From the NCBI RefSeq assembly GCF_018918185.1, contig NZ_JAHLPZ010000004.1, forward strand, positions 1 to 64,000: a DNA stretch of 64,000 nucleotides, given 5' to 3'. The notes under the pieces were generated by a model. It made no database searches. It saw only the letters and a list, made by a program, of their open reading frames with translations, and was not told the DNA's origin. A program made the translations under genes and the position numbers. Below, in pieces: positions 26,360 through 34,210 of this stretch. This DNA comes from Eubacterium sp. MSJ-21 (GTDB lineage Bacteria; Bacillota; Clostridia; Lachnospirales; Lachnospiraceae). Each line of letters opens with the position of its first letter. The stretch's first letter is position 1.

Positions 26360-27542
26360 AGATTCCCACCTCCTTTGCCACATCCTTCATCATATTCATT
26401 TCCTCTTCGCTGATCTCCACCCCATACATCTGCTTATAAAAGTCGGCAATCAGATCCTCATATGACCGGCTCTGCGTTGCCTGCACCACATCCACATGTG
26501 CAAGCTCCCGCGTACGGGAATTATCATAATCCAGCTTTATCGTATTCGGATAATACTGCCGCATGATTCGCATCGCATCCGGAATAACGTCCTCGTCGGT
26601 CAGCGTCACGTAGACAAAGTCCTGTGTATTTTCTATGAGATTCTCGTCCTTTACAATATCTGCAAAAGCTCCTCTGATATGGACTAAGTCCCGCATCGGA
26701 ACAAGCTTCTCCAGCTCGATCGTCACCTGACCTTCTCCATCCACTGTCACGATTGGCACCTGCTTTGCGCCATCCCATTCACGCACGCCACCCGGAATCT
26801 GCTTCACCGAACCAGCCTCTGAAAGGGAATATTTGAGTGGCGAACCGGCATACCGCACTTCCTCTCTGCCAACACTCTGTGAAGAATGGATATGTCCGAG
26901 TGCCACATAGCAAAATGCATCGAAGCTGTCATACCCGATCTTCTCTACCGTTCCAACATGCTGTGTCAGCGCACCTTCGGAACCTCCCAGCGTTGGATCC
27001 TTCCCCTTTCCGGACACAAACTGATGTGCTACCAGAATATTTCTCTGCACCGGATTGATTTCTGCGTGTGCCAGCACCTCCCGCACGGCATCCTCATATG
27101 TCTCGATCTTCGCATCAGGAAATGCACGCTTCACCTGGGATGCTTTCACAAACGGAAGCTGGTAAATGTGCACCATCCCATAAGCATCCTCTGCCACATG
27201 ATGAAATAATTCCCCCTGATATTTTGCTGCAATGTGCACATCGTTTGCTTCAAATAAGCTGCTTCCAAAATTCAACCGTTCATCCGAATCATGATTTCCG
27301 CTGATCATGTACACCTGCAAATGATGTTTGACTAACGCCCGGATAAATTCATCTAAGATTTGCACTGCCCCTTCACTTGGAACCGTCTTATCAAACACAT
27401 CCCCGGCTATCAAAACTGCATCCACCTGCTTTGACTCTGCAACCGCAAGAATCTGCTTTAAAATATAACGCTGATCATCCCGCAGATCAAAATCTCCCAG
27501 CGTCTTCCCCAGATGTAAATCCGCCAAATGTAAAAATCGCAT
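26346..27542 (-). CDS. sbcD: Exonuclease SbcD (Mre11-like nuclease subunit)
   Basis: The 398-residue metallophosphoesterase has motifs L-A-D-L-H-L-G-K, G-D-V-F-D, S-G-N-H-D-S and A-L-G-H-I-H in order. These provide the Mn2+ ligands of the Mre11/SbcD nuclease. A C-terminal capping domain follows. GGGAGG precedes the ATG. It is the first gene of a two-gene sbcDC operon on the minus strand and is isolated from the upstream unknown genes by a terminator hairpin at 27588-27621. Confidence 0.96.
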   Translation of the reverse strand: MRFLHLADLHLGKTLGDFDLRDDQRYILKQILAVAESKQVDAVLIAGDVFDKTVPSEGAVQILDEFIRALVKHHLQVYMISGNHDSDERLNFGSSLFEANDVHIAAKYQGELFHHVAEDAYGMVHIYQLPFVKASQVKRAFPDAKIETYEDAVREVLAHAEINPVQRNILVAHQFVSGKGKDPTLGGSEGALTQHVGTVEKIGYDSFDAFCYVALGHIHSSQSVGREEVRYAGSPLKYSLSEAGSVKQIPGGVREWDGAKQVPIVTVDGEGQVTIELEKLVPMRDLVHIRGAFADIVKDENLIENTQDFVYVTLTDEDVIPDAMRIMRQYYPNTIKLDYDNSRTRELAHVDVVQATQSRSYEDLIADFYKQMYGVEISEEEMNMMKDVAKEVGIYEAD

Positions 27543-27587
27543 CTACCTGTCCTCCCAATCTACTTCTATCTTCATTCCCAATGTGAA

Positions 27588-27621
27588 AATGAGCAGGATT
27601 CGATTATTGTTCCTGCTCATT
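27588..27621 (-). terminator. Terminator before sbcDC
   Basis: AATGAGCAGGA and TCCTGCTCATT form an 11-bp perfect stem directly beyond the stop of the 100-residue gene at 27626, followed by T-rich sequence on the minus strand. Confidence 0.8.
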
Positions 27622-27625
27622 TGTT

Positions 27626-27928
27626 CTATATCTGCTTCTTCTCTGGTATAACCTCATTTAACCACGCAAGCACAGCCTCTCTTCCCCCTGCATCAAACGG
27701 AAATGTCTTCCTTGTTATCATTTCCTCCGGGGTTTTCTCATAACAGGTACTTGCATGCCACACACATACCTCAAAAAAATCTTCGGAAACCGGCCCACTG
27801 CCTTCTTCTGCTTCCTGCTCCACAGTAATCTTCGCAATCCGGTAGCGTGGTCCATAGATATCCCCACCTGTCAATATTCCTTTCGCATTATAAAATGGCA
27901 GGTCAAATATTACGTCACCTGTAATCAT
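27626..27928 (-). CDS. Hypothetical protein, 100 aa
   Basis: This small acidic, soluble protein starts at an ATG behind GGAGGAAGG. It looks beta-rich (D-V-I-F-D-L-P-F-Y, Y-R-I-A-K-I-T-V, F-F-E-V-C-V-W-H) with a C-terminal helix. No motif is recognised. It begins 21 bp after the stop of the 672-residue unknown gene on the same strand and the pair ends at a strong terminator, so they form a two-gene unit next to nuclease genes. Confidence 0.65.
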   Translation of the reverse strand: MITGDVIFDLPFYNAKGILTGGDIYGPRYRIAKITVEQEAEEGSGPVSEDFFEVCVWHASTCYEKTPEEMITRKTFPFDAGGREAVLAWLNEVIPEKKQI

Positions 27929-27949
27929 ATTCCTTCCTCCAATCGCTTC

Positions 27950-29968
27950 CTAATGCGCGTCCTTCCTTGTTGGCAGATGATCCGGCATATAACCAATGAT
28001 ACTCTTCCTGATATCCGCATCATAATAGAAATACACACGGATCATATTGCTGTCCTGACCCTTGCCGTACTTCACATGCTTATCCATTATGACATCTCCT
28101 TTATTTGCATCCCACGCAGAGATATCAATCGTATATTTATCCCTATACATCTCCGTTGCACCGGAATCCCCGGAAGACGTGTTATCGACAGAGATTGCAC
28201 ATTCCAATGGATCATACTCTCTGGCGATATTTTCATCCCTTGTCGTTCCACCTTCATTCATATGCACGGTATAGCCGGAAATATAATGAATAATCAGGCA
28301 CAGACGCTTCCAATCCAGATTCCGGTTGTCATCTGCCAGTGCCTTCTCTGCTCTTGGATGTACGATCAACGTATCCGCATAGTATTTTCTGATCCACGCA
28401 ATCACATCAGAACGAATCGACGAACTATACTGCGGATAATCAAGCAACGGCATGATCCGGTTTTTGTAATCTGACTCAATTGCAGATGTATCCGGAACTT
28501 CTGTGACAGCAGCCTCGTGCTTTTCTTTCAACTGCTCAAGCTCGGTGCGGATCTGATCCAGTTCTTTCCACTGTTTATCTTTCTCACTGCTGATTGCACG
28601 CACAGCTTCTTCTTTTTTCTTTACTTCGCGTTGCAACGCCTGATTCCGGTTTTCCAGACCTGCGATATCCTGCTTCACCTCATGGTAATCGGATTCCAGA
28701 CGCTCACGCTTTTCCTTTTCCTCCTCATAGCGTGCAGCATAGACAGAATCCTTATCGCGGCGTTCCAGTTCTGCTTTCTGATATGCCTTTCTTGCCTCTG
28801 TATAAAATTGATATGTGCCAAATGAAAACTGTTTCCGTTTCGGCTCACTCTTCACAAACTCCTGTAGCTGTACCTGTATCGTCTCTTCTTCCGTATCGAA
28901 ATAAAGAGGCTCCACATGCTCTGCAAATACGTGGTTTTCCTTGTGCAGAATTACCTGATGGTTCGCAATCGTGTCAATATATTCCTGCCTGTTCATTGTT
29001 GTACCAAACAGTTTGTTGACACCATTTTCCACGGTAACAACATGCGCAAATCCGAGAAGGCTCTTTGCGATGCCTTCCATCTGCACCTGATTTTGCTGAT
29101 AATATTCCGCCGGGCAGAATACAATCGGCATCTGTCTCTCTTTATTATCAATCAATGCGTCGAACATCTCTGTACAATCCTGATTGGATTTTCCATTCAA
29201 CTGAAATACGCCTGTCGTAAAAGAATATTTTCTTGGGATACCATATTCTCCCATTTCGAGATGCCCGTCTTCATTCATATTCTTGATAAATCCAGGACGA
29301 TAAACGGAAGCTTCACCCTTGTTGCTGGCCGGTTCCCGGCATGTGACCTTCACACCAAGCACAACCTGTTTCTCTTTCTGTCTGATAAATATATTCGTAA
29401 CAAAGGTACGTCCAAGCATCCCGCTTTGGTCGTTATTATTATCCGGCTCCTGCAGCCGGAACGTCCAATCCTTCAAATCATCACGATAAAGTGTATGTAC
29501 GTCCAGAAGCACCTGTGCCCGAAGTTCTCCGACCTTCGCAATATCAAACTTCTGACTGTCTTCCGGTTCCGGATAATCCGTCTTTAATCCCTTTAATTCC
29601 TCGTATGCTTCAAAATCGCCATCCCCAAGTCTGCTCCGGAACCATTTCATCACATAGAGAATTGCCTTGGAAAAGCAGTCTTCCATCGTCGTGCCATCCT
29701 TTGGCCATACGGAGAAAACTCCCTGATAGGTCGTATAATGTCGATAGAGTACAAGCTTTGTGACCGGATGTGGTTTCTTCTCTGCTTTTTGTTCTTCCAT
29801 CTCTGAATCCGTGTTAACGTCCATCGAATTTTCTTTTCTCGGTGCTATTTCCACCTTTGCATTTATTTTTTCTTCCATAATCTTATCGAATACAGACGTT
29901 GCCACTGGCATCTTCACGTTATTCATCATCAAATCCTGAATCGACAATTCATTTACTTTCTTTTTCAT
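27950..29968 (-). CDS. Unknown 672-aa protein with central coiled coil
   Basis: The chosen start is the ATG at 29968 behind GGGGG; a longer frame to 30055 overlaps the terminator of the sigma gene. I recognise no domain. The layout is a charged N-terminal linker (residues ~30-65), a globular domain of ~300 residues beginning K-L-V-L-Y-R-H-Y-T-T-Y-Q-G-V-F-S-V-W, a coiled coil at about 400-480, and a C-terminal domain of ~180 residues ending near V-Y-F-Y-Y-D-A-D-I-R-K-S-I-I-G-Y-M. No signal peptide or membrane helix is present, so it is cytoplasmic. It sits between sbcDC and an RpoD-like sigma factor and has its own transcript with the 100-residue gene. Confidence 0.7.
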   Translation of the reverse strand: MKKKVNELSIQDLMMNNVKMPVATSVFDKIMEEKINAKVEIAPRKENSMDVNTDSEMEEQKAEKKPHPVTKLVLYRHYTTYQGVFSVWPKDGTTMEDCFSKAILYVMKWFRSRLGDGDFEAYEELKGLKTDYPEPEDSQKFDIAKVGELRAQVLLDVHTLYRDDLKDWTFRLQEPDNNNDQSGMLGRTFVTNIFIRQKEKQVVLGVKVTCREPASNKGEASVYRPGFIKNMNEDGHLEMGEYGIPRKYSFTTGVFQLNGKSNQDCTEMFDALIDNKERQMPIVFCPAEYYQQNQVQMEGIAKSLLGFAHVVTVENGVNKLFGTTMNRQEYIDTIANHQVILHKENHVFAEHVEPLYFDTEEETIQVQLQEFVKSEPKRKQFSFGTYQFYTEARKAYQKAELERRDKDSVYAARYEEEKEKRERLESDYHEVKQDIAGLENRNQALQREVKKKEEAVRAISSEKDKQWKELDQIRTELEQLKEKHEAAVTEVPDTSAIESDYKNRIMPLLDYPQYSSSIRSDVIAWIRKYYADTLIVHPRAEKALADDNRNLDWKRLCLIIHYISGYTVHMNEGGTTRDENIAREYDPLECAISVDNTSSGDSGATEMYRDKYTIDISAWDANKGDVIMDKHVKYGKGQDSNMIRVYFYYDADIRKSIIGYMPDHLPTRKDAH

Positions 29969-30039
29969 ACTGCTACCCCCACGTTTATGTTCAATCTGAT
30001 TTCGATTGTAACATATAACTCCCCTATTTTCCATAATCA

Positions 30040-30075
30040 AACAAAATAACAGCACCGTTTTCAGATGCTGTTATC
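30040..30075 (-). terminator. Terminator of the sigma factor gene
   Basis: ATAACAGCA and TGCTGTTAT flank an 11-base loop with TTTTG after it on the minus strand, 18 bp beyond the sigma stop at 30093. Confidence 0.8.
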
Positions 30076-30092
30076 CCTGCCTTCTGTATATA

Positions 30093-30938
30093 TTAGGAAG
30101 CATACTCACAAAGCTGTTCCTTCATCTTGTAGCTATGACGGATACGATTAATCGCCCGGTTTTCAATCTGACGGATGCGCTCTCTTGTCAGACCAAACTG
30201 TGGATGCTTCGCCACCTGCTCCAGCGTCATCGGCTCACTTCCATCCAAGCCATAACGCATGGTCAGGACTGCCGCTTCTTTCTCCGGAAGCATCGTAAGC
30301 ACTGTGCGGATTGCTCCATTGATGCCTTCATCCAGAACAGCTTTCTCCGGATTTGTTGCCTTTTCATCCGCAATGAGTTCTCCACGAGAGGTATCGCCAT
30401 CCTCTCCGACAACTGCATCCAGAGATACGGTATTCTGTGTGCCATACTCCATGCACAGGCGGATCTTCTTCTGATCCATTCCGGTTGCTTCCGAAAGCTC
30501 TTCCAACGTTGCTTCGCTGCCCGTTTTCTGTTTGATTCTTTCTGCCTCTCTCCGGATTCTGGCGATATTCGTTGCCATATACTCCGGAAGTCGGATCGTC
30601 TTGTCACTGTCCTTCATTCCCCGGAGAATTGCCTGCCGGATCCAGTTGACAGCAAACGTGCTGAAACGATAGCCCCTCGTGTAATCAAACCGGTCTACAG
30701 CCCGAATCAGTCCGGTGATTCCCATCGCCAGAAGATCCTCCTCTTCTACGCCACGTCCCTCGTAGTCCTTCGCGCAATAGGCAACCAGGCCAAGATTTGC
30801 CTTGATCATCTCCTCCCGCGCCTTTGCGCCATCGGCACCGCCCGCCATCCGGCGCGCCCCCAGTGCCTGTTCCTGCTCTGCCGTAAGCAGTCCGGATTCC
30901 TTTCTCATATTCACAATCATCTTCATCGTCTCGCTCAT
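30093..30938 (-). CDS. RNA polymerase sigma factor, RpoD/sigma-70 family
   Basis: The 281-residue protein has sigma region 2 (L-G-L-V-A-Y-C-A-K-D-Y, D-L-L-A-M-G-I-T-G-L-I-R-A-V-D-R-F-D, F-S-T-F-A-V-N-W-I-R-Q-A-I) and region 3 (I-R-L-P-E-Y-M). Region 4 has L-T-R-E-R-I-R-Q-I-E-N-R-A-I-N-R-I. Region 1.1 is absent and the length is shorter than the housekeeping RpoD, so it looks like a group 2-type alternative sigma. It has its own promoter and terminator. It is flanked by the unknown coiled-coil gene and a helicase-nuclease pair, an odd setting for a sigma factor. Confidence 0.93.
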   Translation of the reverse strand: MSETMKMIVNMRKESGLLTAEQEQALGARRMAGGADGAKAREEMIKANLGLVAYCAKDYEGRGVEEEDLLAMGITGLIRAVDRFDYTRGYRFSTFAVNWIRQAILRGMKDSDKTIRLPEYMATNIARIRREAERIKQKTGSEATLEELSEATGMDQKKIRLCMEYGTQNTVSLDAVVGEDGDTSRGELIADEKATNPEKAVLDEGINGAIRTVLTMLPEKEAAVLTMRYGLDGSEPMTLEQVAKHPQFGLTRERIRQIENRAINRIRHSYKMKEQLCEYAS

Positions 30939-31007
30939 ATGTCATTCCTCCTTATCACAGGTATCCTGTCAATACACTAAAAACTGTTTTTTACATCAAC
31001 CTTTCCT

Positions 31008-31036
31008 ATCATACCAGCCCGGCTGTCCTTGCACAA
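31008..31036 (-). promoter_or_regulatory. Candidate promoter of the sigma factor gene
   Basis: On the minus strand TTGTGC (31036-31031), a 17-bp spacer and TATGAT (31013-31008) preceded by TGG (extended -10) lie between the helicase stop and the sigma start. AAGGAGG precedes the sigma ATG. Confidence 0.5.
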
Positions 31037-31041
31037 TGAAC

Positions 31042-34000
31042 TCATAGTTCAATATGATAGATTTTCGCATCCGCATCATGCCCCGTTGTCTGTTTCAACG
31101 CCTTGATGTAAGCGTCAAGCTGTGCCTTATACTTCTTATCCAGATGCTCTCCATCATAATTGGTCTTGTAATCAATGATATGCCAGTTCCCTTCTTCGCA
31201 ATAAACAACATCCATGATTCCGTTATAGACCAGTGTCTGATCTCCCTGTTTTTCCGAATAGCAAAACGGAACTTCCGTGTATACTTCATCTGCCGCAAGT
31301 AATGTATGCAGGATATCCTGCGGTGCATCATTTTTCTGTGCACAACCGCCATTTCGAATAGTTTCCGCTGTCATAGCGATTGCCTTGGCAAATATATCTT
31401 TTTTCTCCGCTTCTTCCGGTGGCAGACATTCTTCCAGAATCTGTATTGTCATATCATCAATTGGGATTTTATTTCTCGAATTCACAAGAATCTCCATCAG
31501 GCGATGCAGCATCGTACCCAGTATATTCGCTCGTGAAAGCAAATATCCCCGTTCTTCCCTTGTGATGCCATCCGATGAGTTCGCGCAAATATCTTCTGCA
31601 GCTTCCCGCTCAGTATTCCGTTCCGGCAGATCCAACACATCCTCCACCGGTATGTCCGTATCAAGCTCCAGACGGCTCGGTGTAATGATTTCATACCCCG
31701 CTGTCTCTGCCGTTCGGTCATTCAAAACACACGTCTCCTTGGCACACTTATACAGATCTGCTGCCTGCGTTTTTGGCCTGTCCTTTGCAGCAAGTGTATA
31801 ATTCGCATCATAGCGGTCTGCCATATCAAAGAAATTATATACATTGTTCAGCAATGGTTTCCACACACTCCGATACTCTGCACCGGTTAGGATCTTACTT
31901 ACTATCAATACATTTCTTGCCCGTGTCGCCGCCACATATATAAGCCGTGTCAGTTCTGCCGTCAAAGCCTCTTTCTCCTGCTTGTAATATTCCTCATATG
32001 CGTCCGTTGAGAAGCTTGCCACCTTCTCGTGGTCATTCCACGGATAATTGCTGTCCTTCTCCAGCCGGAACAGGTAAGTTTTACTTCCATCTGCATCATA
32101 TTCTGTATGTAAATACGAATCCTGAGGCATCGGATATGCATATGCGAGGATCACGACCGGTGCCTCCAGCCCCTTTACCTTGTGCAGATTCGCCATATGC
32201 ACACAATCTGCATCCTCAGTCAGACTCAGGCATCGCTCCTCTTCCGCGTCTTTCGACATCAATGTTTCTATGTAGATTACGGCATCCTGTGGAGTCACAA
32301 TTCTTCTGTCCTTCTCCGCATTTCGCAAAAGCTCCAATACATAGTATAACATCTCCATCCCGTCCGCTTCCACCTCGTCGTAGACCGGTGTTTCTTCCAT
32401 AATCCGGTAGAACAATGCCGCCGGTGGACAATCCTCTATACTCGCACGAAGCTTATATTTCTCGAACACCTTGCGCAGCGCCTTACATTCGTTAAACCGC
32501 ACCTTACCTTCTACACGCACAGGGATTTCCTGCCGCTCGAACTCCGCAAGCATCGTCCCCATGTTGGTCTTCGACTTGTGAATGACCATAATATCACGAT
32601 ACCGGATCGGTCTTGGTCCGGTGCCATCTGGATCCTGAATCTGAAATCCCGGATTCCCAACCAGCGTCTGAATGATCTTCGGAACCTGGTACTGGTCAGC
32701 CATTTCCTCATTTACATACTTTGGTGCACGGCAGATATACGAGTACACTCCTTCAAACTCCGGCTGCTCCTGTTTCACGATTGGTATCGGCGTAAATGCA
32801 CACTGGTACGCTCTCTCCTGAAACTCCTCAGAAAAAACTGCATTGAAGAACTGGCACAGTTTGTTTCGTGATCGAAAATTCTGTGTGAGCTGCAGAATAT
32901 CTCCATGCGGCATCGCTGTAAATAGCGCCTTTACCCTCAAATAAGCACCCACATCTGCATTGCGGAAGCGGTAGATCGACTGCTTTGGATCTCCAACGAT
33001 GAACAGGGTTCCCGGCTTTGGATTGCAGCTCTGCCATTTTTCTACCGGATGCTCCGCCGTCAGATAGAAGAAAATCTCGGACTGAATAGGATTCGTATCC
33101 TGAAATTCATCAATCAGATAATAGGAATGCCGCCGGAAGATATATTGAATCATCGCGCCCCCCTGTCTGGCATCTTCGCGCAACATATTCCGCAGATAAT
33201 ACAGATAGTCAAAGTATGTCATAACCCCGTTTTTGCGCAGGTATTCAGCAATCTTTGGTGCCGCGGCCGCAAGAAATGTCATGGAGGTGTTATATTGTAA
33301 GTCCTGCAATGTATGATAGATTGCATTGGTTTTCACATACTTTGCCTCCATCTGCTGCCACTCCTGCGGTGTCAGTTGGGCTCGATATTTTTCCTCATTC
33401 TTCTCATACTCCTTCTTCAACTGATTCAGTTTTCCAAGTACAATCGAAAGTTTACGTTCCCATGTACCCTTGAAAGTGAATTCATCCGGATACAGTTGCC
33501 GGATTTCTTCAATCTGTGCATGATAAGTAACATCTAATGTGTTCGACACATATCCACGTTCTTCTGTAAATGAAATTACAGAATTCTTATTCTCCATAAA
33601 TTTCTGCATTCCCTTGACAAACACCGACTCCGGAGACTGATTCAGTGCATGAAAGCTCACTGCAAGCCCCGCAAGCTCCTCGCCATATGCACCCGCACAG
33701 ATCCGGATATATTCCTGCTTGTACAGGACATCCAGATCCGAATCCTGAACAATGGATGCATCTGACGGCACATCTGTCTCATATGGATGCTCTGCAATCA
33801 GCATCTGACAAAACGAGTCAATTGTTCCCATGAAACACAGATCAAGATTTCTAAGCGCATATGCACACCGCTTCCGAGTCTCCTCTGTTGGCATAGGGAG
33901 CTGCCCTGCGTACCCACGATCAATATAGGAAATTTCCGGGTTACTTCGTTCGAGCAGAATTTTCTGAAACCTGCCACGAAATTCATTCGCCGCTGCCTTC

Positions 34001-34188
34001 GTAAATGTAATTGCACAGATCCGGCTGATATCTCTTCCCTGTTCCACCATCGCAACCATCCGATTTACAAGCATCGTTGTCTTTCCCGATCCGGCACCCG
34101 CCTCTACAAAAAAATTGCTGTCTATATCGGTAACTATCCTGTTCCGGGATATCTGATCCATTTGCAACTGTTCATTATTTGTATCCAT
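31042..34188 (-). CDS. AddA/RecB-like UvrD-family helicase with C-terminal nuclease
   Basis: The 1048-residue superfamily 1 helicase has Walker A A-G-A-G-S-G-K-T at 30-37, motif Ia T-F-T-K-A-A-A-N-E-F, motif II L-I-D-E-F-Q-D-T-N, and motif III G-D-P-K-Q-S-I-Y-R-F-R. Motif IV-like T-Q-N-F-R-S, H-K-V-K-G-L-E and motif VI Y-V-A-A-T-R-A-R follow. The C-terminus has the RecB-type nuclease signature G-I-M-D-V-V-Y...I-I-D-Y-K-T-N, so the nuclease should be active. It is somewhat shorter than canonical AddA (~1200). GGAGGG precedes the ATG, and it starts 22 bp after its AddB-like partner. The pair should process double-strand ends in recombination repair or defence. Confidence 0.9.
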   Translation of the reverse strand: MDTNNEQLQMDQISRNRIVTDIDSNFFVEAGAGSGKTTMLVNRMVAMVEQGRDISRICAITFTKAAANEFRGRFQKILLERSNPEISYIDRGYAGQLPMPTEETRKRCAYALRNLDLCFMGTIDSFCQMLIAEHPYETDVPSDASIVQDSDLDVLYKQEYIRICAGAYGEELAGLAVSFHALNQSPESVFVKGMQKFMENKNSVISFTEERGYVSNTLDVTYHAQIEEIRQLYPDEFTFKGTWERKLSIVLGKLNQLKKEYEKNEEKYRAQLTPQEWQQMEAKYVKTNAIYHTLQDLQYNTSMTFLAAAAPKIAEYLRKNGVMTYFDYLYYLRNMLREDARQGGAMIQYIFRRHSYYLIDEFQDTNPIQSEIFFYLTAEHPVEKWQSCNPKPGTLFIVGDPKQSIYRFRNADVGAYLRVKALFTAMPHGDILQLTQNFRSRNKLCQFFNAVFSEEFQERAYQCAFTPIPIVKQEQPEFEGVYSYICRAPKYVNEEMADQYQVPKIIQTLVGNPGFQIQDPDGTGPRPIRYRDIMVIHKSKTNMGTMLAEFERQEIPVRVEGKVRFNECKALRKVFEKYKLRASIEDCPPAALFYRIMEETPVYDEVEADGMEMLYYVLELLRNAEKDRRIVTPQDAVIYIETLMSKDAEEERCLSLTEDADCVHMANLHKVKGLEAPVVILAYAYPMPQDSYLHTEYDADGSKTYLFRLEKDSNYPWNDHEKVASFSTDAYEEYYKQEKEALTAELTRLIYVAATRARNVLIVSKILTGAEYRSVWKPLLNNVYNFFDMADRYDANYTLAAKDRPKTQAADLYKCAKETCVLNDRTAETAGYEIITPSRLELDTDIPVEDVLDLPERNTEREAAEDICANSSDGITREERGYLLSRANILGTMLHRLMEILVNSRNKIPIDDMTIQILEECLPPEEAEKKDIFAKAIAMTAETIRNGGCAQKNDAPQDILHTLLAADEVYTEVPFCYSEKQGDQTLVYNGIMDVVYCEEGNWHIIDYKTNYDGEHLDKKYKAQLDAYIKALKQTTGHDADAKIYHIEL

Positions 34189-34210
34189 TTATCATTCCCT
34201 CCATCACATC

